A DNA stretch of 5,184 bases from Bacillota bacterium (GTDB lineage Bacteria > Bacillota > Clostridia > Oscillospirales > Acutalibacteraceae): positions 1 through 5,184 of the forward strand of contig JAEWRF010000222.1 of NCBI GenBank assembly GCA_023460155.1, in the 5' to 3' direction. This document shows positions 1 to 5,148 of this stretch, in pieces. A program made the position numbers and the translations under genes. How positions within the stretch are numbered: position 1 is the first letter of the stretch; each line of letters starts with the position of its first letter. The notes below the pieces were generated by a model. It saw only the letters and a program-made list of their open reading frames with translations. It was not told where the DNA came from and did no database searches.

Positions 1-254
1 ATGTTTTCCGCTGCGGTAAACCAGGGCAGCAGCCGATCCTCCTGAAACACAACGGCGGCTTTCCTGCCTTCCAGGCCGACAATCCGGCCGGAATCAAGGG
101 TCTCCACCCCGGCAAGGCAGGAAAAGAGCGTTGTTTTACCGCATCCGGAGGGACCGATCAGGCATATGTTCCCGTGATCAGGAAACTGAGCGGAAAAGCA
201 ATCCAGCACTTTCCGGCTGCCCCAGATTTTGGATGCGTTCTGTATTTCCAGCAT
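1..254 (-). CDS. ABC transporter ATP-binding protein, NitT/TauT (SsuB/TauB) type, N-terminal part only
   Basis: This is the nucleotide-binding subunit that would power the importer encoded just upstream by hydrolysing ATP on the cytoplasmic face of the membrane. Only the first 84 codons are inside the window; the gene runs off the left edge. The ATG at 252-254 follows a good ribosome binding site (GAGG, 6-nt spacer) that overlaps the permease stop codon. Visible motifs are the Walker A loop GPSGCGKTT at residues 34-42 and the Q-loop VFQEDRLLPW around Q71. The 'QEDRLLPW' form is typical of the nitrate/sulfonate/taurine ATPase family. The signature motif, Walker B and H-loop lie beyond the edge and cannot be checked. 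It starts 8 nt after the permease stop, so the two are almost certainly cotranscribed. The family call is firm; the substrate is unknown. Confidence 0.93.
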   Translation of the reverse strand, partial: MLEIQNASKIWGSRKVLDCFSAQFPDHGNICLIGPSGCGKTTLFSCLAGVETLDSGRIVGLEGRKAAVVFQEDRLLPWFTAAEN

Positions 255-262
255 TAGCCACC

Positions 263-1048
263 TCATTTCAGCCCGGCTGAGGCGGTATTCCGGCTGGAGC
301 GCTTCATCAGACGCAATATGATGCGCTCCAGAAGAACGCTCAGCAGAATTACGACCGCCGTCCAGGCAAACAGGCTTTCCGTATCCAGGTAAATTTTCGC
401 GTCGTTGATATAGCCTCCGATGGAAAACGGAAGGCTCGAGAGAACCTCGGCCGCCACGCCCGCCTTCCAGGAAAGGCCCATTCCTGCCGCACAGGCCGCC
501 GTAAAGTACGGTTTTACAGACGGAAAATAAACCAGCCGGATGGTTTTCCGCCCACCGAACCGGAAGACCTCCGCCATTTGCAGCAGTCCGCCGTCCGTTT
601 TGCGAATCCCCTCCGAAATATTTTCCCAGACGATCGGCAGAACAACGACCACCGTGGCAAAGACGGGCACCCATGCGGACCGGATCCACACAAGGGCAAG
701 GATAATAAAGGAAGCAACCGGCGTTGCCCGCATTACGCTGACCGCGGGGCGCAACAAAAGCCGGGCCGCGGCAAAGCGCGTGGTCAGCAGCGCGAAAAGC
801 GCCCCGAACACGACGCCCGCGAAAAAGCCGGCGGTTATGCGCAGAACGGAAAAAGCGACCGTAAACCAAAAAGGCCCCGTCCCGGCAAGCCGGAAAAGTC
901 TTGTGAGCGTCCCGGCCGGAGAAGGCATCAGGATCTCCTGTCCCGTTCTCCAATAAAGAGCCTGCCAGACGGTCAGCCAGAAACCGACCGCCAAAAGGGT
1001 TTGCACGGGCCGCGGAACAGCAATTTTATTTCTGATAGTAGAAAGCAT
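263..1048 (-). CDS. ABC transporter permease, NitT/TauT (SsuC/TauC) type
   Basis: This is the membrane subunit of a binding-protein-dependent importer, 261 aa from the preferred start, the usual size for SsuC/TauC-like permeases. About six hydrophobic segments can be seen (roughly residues 13-31, 62-90, 103-121, 125-141, 183-204 and 226-245). The cytoplasmic EAA-type loop that docks on the ATPase is at about 159-180 (AEVFRFGG..., then I..VYFPSVKP). 'RATPVASFIILALVW' at 107-121 matches the conserved region of the family, where the consensus is P..A..PL..LWFG-like. The frame stays open upstream to a TTG at 1093, but that codon has no ribosome binding site. The ATG at 1046-1048 has a GGAGG about 14 nt upstream, which is a long spacer, and gives the expected length. 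With this start the gene overlaps the end of the solute-binding protein gene by 23 nt, suggesting translational coupling. Confidence 0.9.
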   Translation of the reverse strand: MLSTIRNKIAVPRPVQTLLAVGFWLTVWQALYWRTGQEILMPSPAGTLTRLFRLAGTGPFWFTVAFSVLRITAGFFAGVVFGALFALLTTRFAAARLLLRPAVSVMRATPVASFIILALVWIRSAWVPVFATVVVVLPIVWENISEGIRKTDGGLLQMAEVFRFGGRKTIRLVYFPSVKPYFTAACAAGMGLSWKAGVAAEVLSSLPFSIGGYINDAKIYLDTESLFAWTAVVILLSVLLERIILRLMKRSSRNTASAGLK

Positions 1049-2075
1049 CGTCCGGCAGCTTCCCTCCAACGGATTTCGGGTCGGCAGCGGCAAGAATCTT
1101 CAGGAATCCAGAGGTTTTTGCCTTCATCTCTTCGCCGTCCAGATAAACAATGCTGCAGTTTGGAATTGCTTTCTGAGCAACCTTTTGATCCATGACGCCG
1201 TACTTGCCGGAAAGTTCTGCCGCTTTTGCAGTATTAGCGTTTGTATACTCCGCCGAGGCTTTCGCTTCGTCCAGAAAGGAAGCCAGCGCTGCTTTGTTCT
1301 TATCGGCAAACTCGGAGCGGACGACCAGGCAGCCCATGGTAAGAACGCTGGAGTCGCCGGCCGCTTTCTTCCATTCCTCCGTAAGGTTCAGGGCGATCCG
1401 AACGTTTTTGTTCCTCATGAGCACCTGCGTGACAAACGGCTCCGGCAAAACCGCAGTTTTAACCTTGCCCGCGATCATTTCCGCCGCGAGGGCGGCATGC
1501 TCCGCACGGTATTCGACCGCGACGTCTTTCCCCGCAGTCAGTCCGTTTTTCGAGAGGATATAATTCAGGGCGTATTCCGGAGTGGCGCCTTTTCCGGAGG
1601 CGGCCACAGTCTTGCCTTTGAGATCGGCTATGCTTTTGATGCTGCTTCCGTTTTCCAGCACATAAAGAACGCCGAGGGTGGTCACCGAGGCGAGGCGGAT
1701 TTTTCCGTTTGTCTTCGCGTAAAGAACCGCCGCGAGGTTAGTGGGAACCGCGGCGACATCTGCCTCCCCCTTCACCAGCTTTGCCGTCACTTCATCCGGG
1801 GAATTAAAGAGGGAAAAGGTTTCTTTTTCAGCCGTTTTTCCGGCCGCGCTGTCATCCATCAGCTTACCCATGCTGAGTCCGGTTGGCCCCTTCAGAGCGG
1901 CCACGCGGATCTCGGCTTTTTCCGCCGGAGCGGAGGACGATGCGGTCTGAGCGGAGGAAGCGGACTCGGACGAAGCGGTCCCCGAGGAAGAAGGCGACGG
2001 CTGTCCGCACCCTGTGAAGGATATCACCATCAAAATAGAAACCACTGCCGAAAAAATTTTCTTTTTTAAACTCAT
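1026..2075 (-). CDS. ABC transporter substrate-binding lipoprotein, NitT/TauT (SsuA/TauA-like) family
   Basis: This extracellular solute receptor captures the ligand and delivers it to the permease; it is 349 aa. The N-terminus is a lipoprotein signal peptide: a KKK n-region, a hydrophobic core at about 7-20, and lipobox F-T-G-C with the lipidated cysteine at residue 23. A Ser/Ala/Glu-rich linker follows (about 26-53), then a two-lobed binding fold. Family-like stretches are 'DVAAVPTNLAAVLYAK' (106-121), 'DLKGKTVAASGKGATPEY' (151-168) and 'AVLPEPFVTQVLM' (208-220). The C-terminus 'SVGGKLPDDAFYY' resembles that of a widespread clostridial group I recall. The frame is open to 2228, but the ATG at 2073-2075 has a strong GGAGAGG site and begins the signal peptide, so the longer start is rejected. 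The gene lies 34 nt after the regulator and overlaps the permease. The ligand cannot be assigned; sulfonate, taurine, nitrate or a thiamine precursor are family possibilities. Confidence 0.92.
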   Translation of the reverse strand: MSLKKKIFSAVVSILMVISFTGCGQPSPSSSGTASSESASSAQTASSSAPAEKAEIRVAALKGPTGLSMGKLMDDSAAGKTAEKETFSLFNSPDEVTAKLVKGEADVAAVPTNLAAVLYAKTNGKIRLASVTTLGVLYVLENGSSIKSIADLKGKTVAASGKGATPEYALNYILSKNGLTAGKDVAVEYRAEHAALAAEMIAGKVKTAVLPEPFVTQVLMRNKNVRIALNLTEEWKKAAGDSSVLTMGCLVVRSEFADKNKAALASFLDEAKASAEYTNANTAKAAELSGKYGVMDQKVAQKAIPNCSIVYLDGEEMKAKTSGFLKILAAADPKSVGGKLPDDAFYYQK

Positions 2076-2091
2076 GTTTACCTCTCCTATT

Positions 2092-2104
2092 CGCTTTTCA
2101 AGCG
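2092..2104 (-). other. Small stem-loop between the regulator and binding-protein genes
   Basis: A perfect 5-bp inverted repeat (CGCTT, 3-nt loop, AAGCG) sits in the 34-nt gap, between the regulator stop codon and the GGAGAGG site of the binding-protein gene at 2081-2087. It has no T-run, so it is not a terminator. It could shield the 5' end of a processed mRNA and help make more binding protein than regulator, but so short a stem may be chance. Confidence 0.3.
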
Positions 2105-2109
2105 GTACA

Positions 2110-2808
2110 TTAATAATCTCCTGCGCGCAGCCGTTCTTCGTCAATGATCTCAACCGTTTTTCCATCACGGCGGACCAGCCCTTTCTGCACAAGGACGTCA
2201 AAAACCCGATAAAGCGACGCACGCCCAATCCCGAGGGTATCGGAAAGGCGGGTCATGGAATACGGCAGACTGAAAATTTTCTTTTCCCCGTTCAGCGCGG
2301 CGCAGGAAAGCAAAAACTCTGCAAGCCGCCGCTCCGCCCTTCCTCCGGTAAAATGGTCGATACAGGAATTCAGGAAGCAAATCCGCCCGGAAAGAAAGCC
2401 GATATAGTTTTCCGCGGCAAGAGGCTGCCTCATGAAAAAATCATGCAGCAGTTTTTGGGAAAGGAACAGCACACGGCTCTGCTTTACGGCTACAATTTCC
2501 GAAACATAGGCTTCGCTGCCGTTGAAAAGACCCGCCACACCGAAAATTCCTCCGCAGCAAAAAGTGTTTAAAACCAGGGGTAAATCACCCGGAGCGGCCT
2601 TCACCGCCTTCAGTTCGCCCGTGAGCACCAGCCCCATACACTTCAGAAAAGTGCTTCGCGTATAGATTTTTTCTTCCGCCTGAAACTGAGCGCAAAAGCA
2701 TTCCGGACTTTGAAAAATCTCTCCGGCACAGCTTTTCTCCAGCGATCGAAAAAGGAACGTGCGGGAAAGCAGTTCCTGATACCTCACTGATTTTTTTATC
2801 TCTTTCAT
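2110..2808 (-). CDS. Crp/Fnr-family transcriptional regulator
   Basis: This is a 232-aa DNA-binding regulator with the Crp/Fnr layout: a cyclic-nucleotide-binding-like beta-barrel at about 15-125, a dimerisation helix at about 128-155, and a winged helix-turn-helix at about 160-225. The helix-turn-helix is visible as 'SMTRLSDTLGIGRASLYRV' (184-202), followed by 'LVQKGLVRRDGKTVEI' for the wing. Where CRP has its phosphate-binding GE...RSA cassette, this protein has 'FGVAGLFNGSEAYVSEI' (89-105), without the arginine and glutamate, so cAMP binding is unlikely. It holds nine cysteines (27, 37, 39, 57, 84, 85, 144, 149, 169), a high number, but not in the spacing of the FNR iron-sulfur cluster. 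The ATG has GAGGG only 4 nt upstream. It is the first gene of the importer operon, directly behind a consensus promoter, so it probably regulates the operon and itself. The effector is unknown. Confidence 0.93.
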   Translation of the reverse strand: MKEIKKSVRYQELLSRTFLFRSLEKSCAGEIFQSPECFCAQFQAEEKIYTRSTFLKCMGLVLTGELKAVKAAPGDLPLVLNTFCCGGIFGVAGLFNGSEAYVSEIVAVKQSRVLFLSQKLLHDFFMRQPLAAENYIGFLSGRICFLNSCIDHFTGGRAERRLAEFLLSCAALNGEKKIFSLPYSMTRLSDTLGIGRASLYRVFDVLVQKGLVRRDGKTVEIIDEERLRAGDY

Positions 2809-2821
2809 AATACCCTCAAAA

Positions 2822-2841
2822 TTGTATCATTTGGGACACAA
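2822..2841 (-). promoter_or_regulatory. Inverted repeat, candidate operator of the Crp/Fnr regulator
   Basis: Arms TTGTGTC and GATACAA (6 of 7 positions complementary) are separated by 6 nt (CCAAAT), read on the minus strand. The repeat lies immediately downstream of the predicted transcription start and upstream of the regulator's ribosome binding site. A bound dimer here would be expected to block transcription, which suggests autorepression. The TGT...ACA distance is 2 bp longer than in the CRP consensus, so the fit to a classical Crp site is imperfect. The operator role is inferred. Confidence 0.45.
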
Positions 2842-2849
2842 CAATAATC

Positions 2850-2878
2850 ATTATAGGAAACAGCGTGCAAAATGTCAA
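2850..2878 (-). promoter_or_regulatory. Consensus sigma-A promoter of the regulator-ABC importer operon
   Basis: On the minus strand there is a TTGACA -35 box at 2873-2878 and a TATAAT -10 box at 2850-2855, separated by exactly 17 bp. Both hexamers match the housekeeping sigma consensus at all six positions. Transcription should begin near 2842-2844, about 35 nt before the regulator start codon. So strong a core promoter suggests control by repression rather than a need for an activator. Confidence 0.88.
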
Positions 2879-2891
2879 GGAAAGATAGGCA

Positions 2892-2920
2892 TAAAAAAGG
2901 CGCCGGCAAAACCGGCGCCT
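2892..2920 (-). terminator. Intrinsic terminator of the yqeG-aroQ-efp-CD1247 run
   Basis: A perfect 9-bp GC-rich stem (AGGCGCCGG / CCGGCGCCT, arms at 2912-2920 and 2898-2906) with a 5-nt loop is followed on the minus strand by a T-run at 2893-2897. It lies 15 nt past the stop codon of the zinc-ribbon gene. It separates the housekeeping run from the next promoter, whose -35 box begins 14 nt further on. On the plus strand the stem is followed by A residues, so it should work in one direction only. Confidence 0.93.
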
Positions 2921-2935
2921 AAAAAATGTACAGAT

Positions 2936-3379
2936 TCAGTCTTCCGTATCCTGAGTAAGCGAAGAGTCGGCGGAGCCCTCTTCGTCAAAATCGAACTCAA
3001 GGGTCTCGCCGCAGTTCGGACATTCCATCTGGCCGTTTTGAATAATATCCTCCGAAAGGCACACGGTCTCATGGCAGTTCGGGCACGTCACCTCATAGCA
3101 GCACTCGCACTCGTCGTCATCGTCGGAATCTTCCTCGTCGTCTTCGCTGTCTTCGCCGTCGTCGTAGAAATCATCCTCGAGAGAACCGAGGTCTTCGTCA
3201 ACTGCGTCGAGCTGATCGGCCATATCGTTGACGTTGTCTTCCAGTTCGGACATGGACAGCGCAATATCATCCAGAAGATCGATAATCGCGTTCAGAACTT
3301 TTACTTCCTTTTTGTTTTCATCCAGTTCAAGGCCTTCCGCAAGCCCGCGGATGTAGGAAACCCGTTCCGTATTTTTCAT
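2936..3379 (-). CDS. CD1247 N-terminal-domain-type acidic zinc-ribbon protein, function unknown
   Basis: This is a 147-aa soluble protein of unknown function. Residues 1-65 are predicted helical and begin 'MKNTERVSYIRGLAEGLELD', which resembles the clostridial family named after Clostridioides difficile CD1247. A very acidic linker follows (about 61-90, almost entirely D, E, S and G). Next comes a zinc-ribbon-like segment with CECC at 91-94, CPNC at 99-102 and CPNC at 120-123, plus C107, and then an acidic tail. The paired CPxC knuckles would bind one zinc; the CECC cluster is extra. The ATG has GGAGG with a 7-nt spacer. The gene starts 45 nt after efp with no terminator between, so it is probably cotranscribed with efp. 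That neighbourhood hints at a link with translation, but this is inference only. Confidence 0.85.
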   Translation of the reverse strand: MKNTERVSYIRGLAEGLELDENKKEVKVLNAIIDLLDDIALSMSELEDNVNDMADQLDAVDEDLGSLEDDFYDDGEDSEDDEEDSDDDDECECCYEVTCPNCHETVCLSEDIIQNGQMECPNCGETLEFDFDEEGSADSSLTQDTED

Positions 3380-3424
3380 GACAGTGCCTCCCTTTTCTAT
3401 TTTATTACCGTTGGATATTATCCG

Positions 3425-3982
3425 TTAGGCGCGCTCCATATATTCACCCGTACGGGTGTCAATCCGGATTTTTTCGCCTTCATTGATAAACAGGGGGACT
3501 TTAATCTCCGCTCCGGTTTCCACGGTAGCCGGTTTTGTCGCGTTGGTAGCCGTATCGCCCTTGAAGCCCGGATCCGTCTTGGTGATTACGAGCTCCACGA
3601 AATTCGGCGGCTCAACCCCGAAAACGTTGCCTTTGTAGGAAAGGATTTTGCAGTCCATATTTTCCTTGACAAATTTAAAGTTGTCGCCCAACACGCCCTT
3701 GCTGATCGGAATCTGTTCAAAGGACTCGGGATCCATAAAATAGAAGAGATCCCCGTCGCTGTAAAGGTACTGCATATCCTTGCGCTCAATGAACGCGGTC
3801 GGGAATTTATCGTTAGGGTTGAAGGTCCGCTCAACAACTGCCCCGGTTATCACGTTGCGGATTTTTGTGCGGACAAACGCCGCGCCCTTGCCCGGTTTCA
3901 CGTGCTGGAATTCGATAATCGAAAACACGCTTCCGTCCATCTCAAATGTGGCGCCGTTCCTGAAATCACCTGCTGATATCAT
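3425..3982 (-). CDS. efp: Elongation factor P
   Basis: EF-P binds stalled ribosomes between the P and E sites and promotes peptide-bond formation at polyproline stretches. The product is 185 aa, the normal length, with three beta-barrel domains: an N-terminal KOW-like domain (about 1-63), an OB domain (about 65-125) and a C-terminal OB domain (about 130-185). Recognisable motifs are 'HVKPGKGAAFVR' (27-38), 'TFEQ'-like 'SFEQIP', 'PPNFVELVI', 'DPGFKGDTA' and 'IRIDTRTGEYMERA' at the end. The loop residue modified in many bacteria is K32 here, as in B. subtilis, not arginine. The frame is open upstream to a TTG at 4048, but the ATG at 3980-3982 follows GGAGG (10-nt spacer) and matches the usual 'MISAGDFRNG' start. 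It lies 99 nt after aroQ, with its own possible promoter in the gap. Confidence 0.98.
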   Translation of the reverse strand: MISAGDFRNGATFEMDGSVFSIIEFQHVKPGKGAAFVRTKIRNVITGAVVERTFNPNDKFPTAFIERKDMQYLYSDGDLFYFMDPESFEQIPISKGVLGDNFKFVKENMDCKILSYKGNVFGVEPPNFVELVITKTDPGFKGDTATNATKPATVETGAEIKVPLFINEGEKIRIDTRTGEYMERA

Positions 3983-4019
3983 TGGTTTTAATCCTCCGTT
4001 TACTTTTTCCTTATCTATT

Positions 4020-4048
4020 AGTTTATAATATTCTTCGCTCTTTTTCAA
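4020..4048 (-). promoter_or_regulatory. Possible promoter in front of efp
   Basis: On the minus strand TTGAAA (4043-4048) is followed after 17 bp by TAAACT (4020-4025); the neighbouring TATAAA at 4022-4027 would give a 15-bp spacer. The -35 box is good and the -10 box is mediocre. The A+T-rich 99-nt gap and the lack of other content favour a secondary efp promoter, since efp is usually expressed more highly than aroQ. Confidence 0.4.
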
Positions 4049-4053
4049 GCGAA
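4034..4053 (-). other. Short inverted repeat upstream of efp
   Basis: A perfect 6-bp inverted repeat (TTCGCT ... AGCGAA, 8-nt loop) lies in the aroQ-efp gap and overlaps the -35 box of the possible efp promoter. Neither side carries a T-run, so a terminator is unlikely. It may be a weak hairpin, a protein site or chance. Confidence 0.25.
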
Positions 4054-4081
4054 ATTTCTTAAAATCAGAGTTCTGGTCCGC

Positions 4082-4519
4082 CTACATCAGGTCTTTCAGA
4101 GCGGCGAGGGCAAGAAAATAGCTTGTCTTCCCGAACCCCGAAATCTGGCCGGCGCAAACCGGCGCGATGACGCTTTTGTGGCGAAATTCTTCCCGGGCGT
4201 AGATATTGCTCATATGCACCTCCACAAAGGGGATGCGCACGCAGGCAATCGCGTCGCGGAGCGCATAGCTGTAATGGGTCAGGGCGCCCGCGTTAATGAT
4301 CACTCCGTCGAACGTCTCACGGGACGCATGGATCCGGTCAACCAGATCCCCCTCGTGGTTGGACTGATATACTTCACATTCGTAACCGAGCCGTCCCGCG
4401 TTTTCCACGATCTGGGTCTGAATACTTTCCGAGGTCTCATCCCCGTAGACGCCCTTTTCGCGGATTCCGACCATGTTCAGGTTCGGACCAAGCAGAACAA
4501 GCACTCTTTTTTTGCCCAT
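4082..4519 (-). CDS. aroQ: Type II 3-dehydroquinate dehydratase
   Basis: This cytoplasmic enzyme carries out the third step of the shikimate pathway, converting 3-dehydroquinate to 3-dehydroshikimate, and forms a dodecamer in known family members. The 145-aa length is typical. Signature elements are GPNLN (11-15), the lid arginine and catalytic tyrosine in 'IREKGVYG' (R20, Y25), 'NHEGDLVDRIH' (54-64), 'INAGALTHYSYALRDA' (75-90, with N76 and H82), 'PFVEVHMSNIYAREEFRHKS' (97-116, with the general-acid histidine H102 and R113) and 'ISGFG' (126-130). All expected active-site residues are present, so it should be active. The ATG at 4517-4519 has AGGGTGG 5 nt upstream and is preferred to an in-frame GTG at 4528. 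It begins 12 nt after yqeG, so the two form one transcript. Confidence 0.97.
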   Translation of the reverse strand: MGKKRVLVLLGPNLNMVGIREKGVYGDETSESIQTQIVENAGRLGYECEVYQSNHEGDLVDRIHASRETFDGVIINAGALTHYSYALRDAIACVRIPFVEVHMSNIYAREEFRHKSVIAPVCAGQISGFGKTSYFLALAALKDLM

Positions 4520-4531
4520 GGCAACCACCCT

Positions 4532-5050
4532 TTATTTTGACAGAAAATTTTTCCCTAATCCGGATTTTTCAATTCTTCTGCGGATCGGCCGTTCCAGAGC
4601 GCGACGGACCACGAAGGAGAAGGAACTTTCCTCCTCAACAGGATTCAGTAATACGGATTTGACCCGCGCAAGATTCGCCCCGAAAACGTCCGTAAAGATC
4701 TGATCGCCCACCGTAACCGCCTGACTGCGTTTTACTCCCAACCGGTGAATCGCCCGCAGATAGGCAAGCGGGAACGGCTTCACGGAAAGCGAAAGGAACG
4801 GCAGCCCGTACCGGGCCGCAAAAGGCGCCACCCGTTTTTCAAAATTGTTGGACATAATTATGACCTGAATGCCGGCGGCGCGGATTCTGCCCGCCCATTC
4901 AATCGTTCCGGGAAACGGAACCTGAGAGCCGTGCAAAGCCAGAGTATTGTCGACATCCAGCAGAAGCGCACTCCCGCCCATTCTGTAAATGAGTTCCGGA
5001 GTAATATCCGTCACCTTTTCAACAGCAGCAGTAGGCAGGAACAATGCCAA
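4532..5050 (-). CDS. yqeG: YqeG-family HAD-IIIA phosphatase-like protein
   Basis: This 172-aa cytoplasmic protein has the same length as B. subtilis YqeG, a HAD-superfamily member whose physiological substrate is not settled. The HAD motifs are intact: motif I 'LLDVDNTL' (D32 nucleophile, D34), motif II 'IMSNN' (S67), motif III lysine in 'VKPFP' (K91) and motif IV 'VGDQIFTDV' (D116, D121). No large cap domain is present, as expected for subclass IIIA. The C-terminal 30 residues are basic. The start is a TTG at 5048-5050, supported by a strong GGAGG at 5058-5062 with a 7-nt spacer and by agreement with the family N-terminus ('LFLP', then 'VTDITPELI'). It is the first gene after the rpsU terminator; no clear promoter of its own is visible, so read-through is possible. 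Confidence 0.93.
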   Translation of the reverse strand: MALFLPTAAVEKVTDITPELIYRMGGSALLLDVDNTLALHGSQVPFPGTIEWAGRIRAAGIQVIIMSNNFEKRVAPFAARYGLPFLSLSVKPFPLAYLRAIHRLGVKRSQAVTVGDQIFTDVFGANLARVKSVLLNPVEEESSFSFVVRRALERPIRRRIEKSGLGKNFLSK

Positions 5051-5091
5051 AGGAACACCTCCAACGGTTTAAAAAAACCATTTCACGTTTA

Positions 5092-5118
5092 AAAAAGCGG
5101 GCAATATGCCCGCTTTTT
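5092..5118. terminator. Bidirectional intrinsic terminator between rpsU and yqeG
   Basis: The perfect inverted repeat has a GCGGGC / GCCCGC core (5097-5102 and 5108-5113), a 5-nt AATAT loop and flanking A and T runs (5092-5096 and 5114-5118) that pair as well. It has a T-run on either strand. It lies about 30 nt beyond the rpsU stop codon and so should end the rpsU transcript. Confidence 0.92.
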
Positions 5119-5148
5119 CTCATGCTATTTGCAAACCGCAAAAATCAA

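Noticed and set aside
578..1195. Plus-strand open frame of 205 codons opposite the permease gene
   Set aside because: The translation is low in hydrophobic residues and rich in R, K, G, P and Q, which is the expected mirror of a GC-rich membrane-protein gene.
1185..2069. Plus-strand open frame of 294 codons opposite the binding-protein gene
   Set aside because: It is antisense to a gene with a clear lipobox, ribosome binding site and family motifs. The translation looks like an arbitrary composition rich in G, R, H and F.
2076..2228. N-terminal extension of the binding protein to 2228
   Set aside because: It would overlap the regulator gene by over 100 nt and would bury the lipoprotein signal peptide 51 residues inside the protein.
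3413..3423. Small palindrome GGATA-T-TATCC between efp and the zinc-ribbon gene
   Set aside because: It has 5-bp A+T-rich arms with a 1-nt centre and no T-run. It is too short to support an operator or terminator.
2822..3976. Long plus-strand open frame of 384 codons across the efp and zinc-ribbon genes
   Set aside because: It lies opposite two well-supported minus-strand genes, a terminator and a consensus promoter. Its translation shows no recognisable domain.
3983..4048. N-terminal extension of EF-P by 22 residues
   Set aside because: EF-P is normally about 185 aa and begins at the MISAGDF position, which has a good ribosome binding site. The extension is simply an open intergenic stretch.
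5065..5080. GGTTT/AAACC hairpin next to the rpsU terminator
   Set aside because: The stem is weak, A/T-rich and only 5 bp, formed largely by homopolymer runs. It adds nothing to the adjacent strong terminator.
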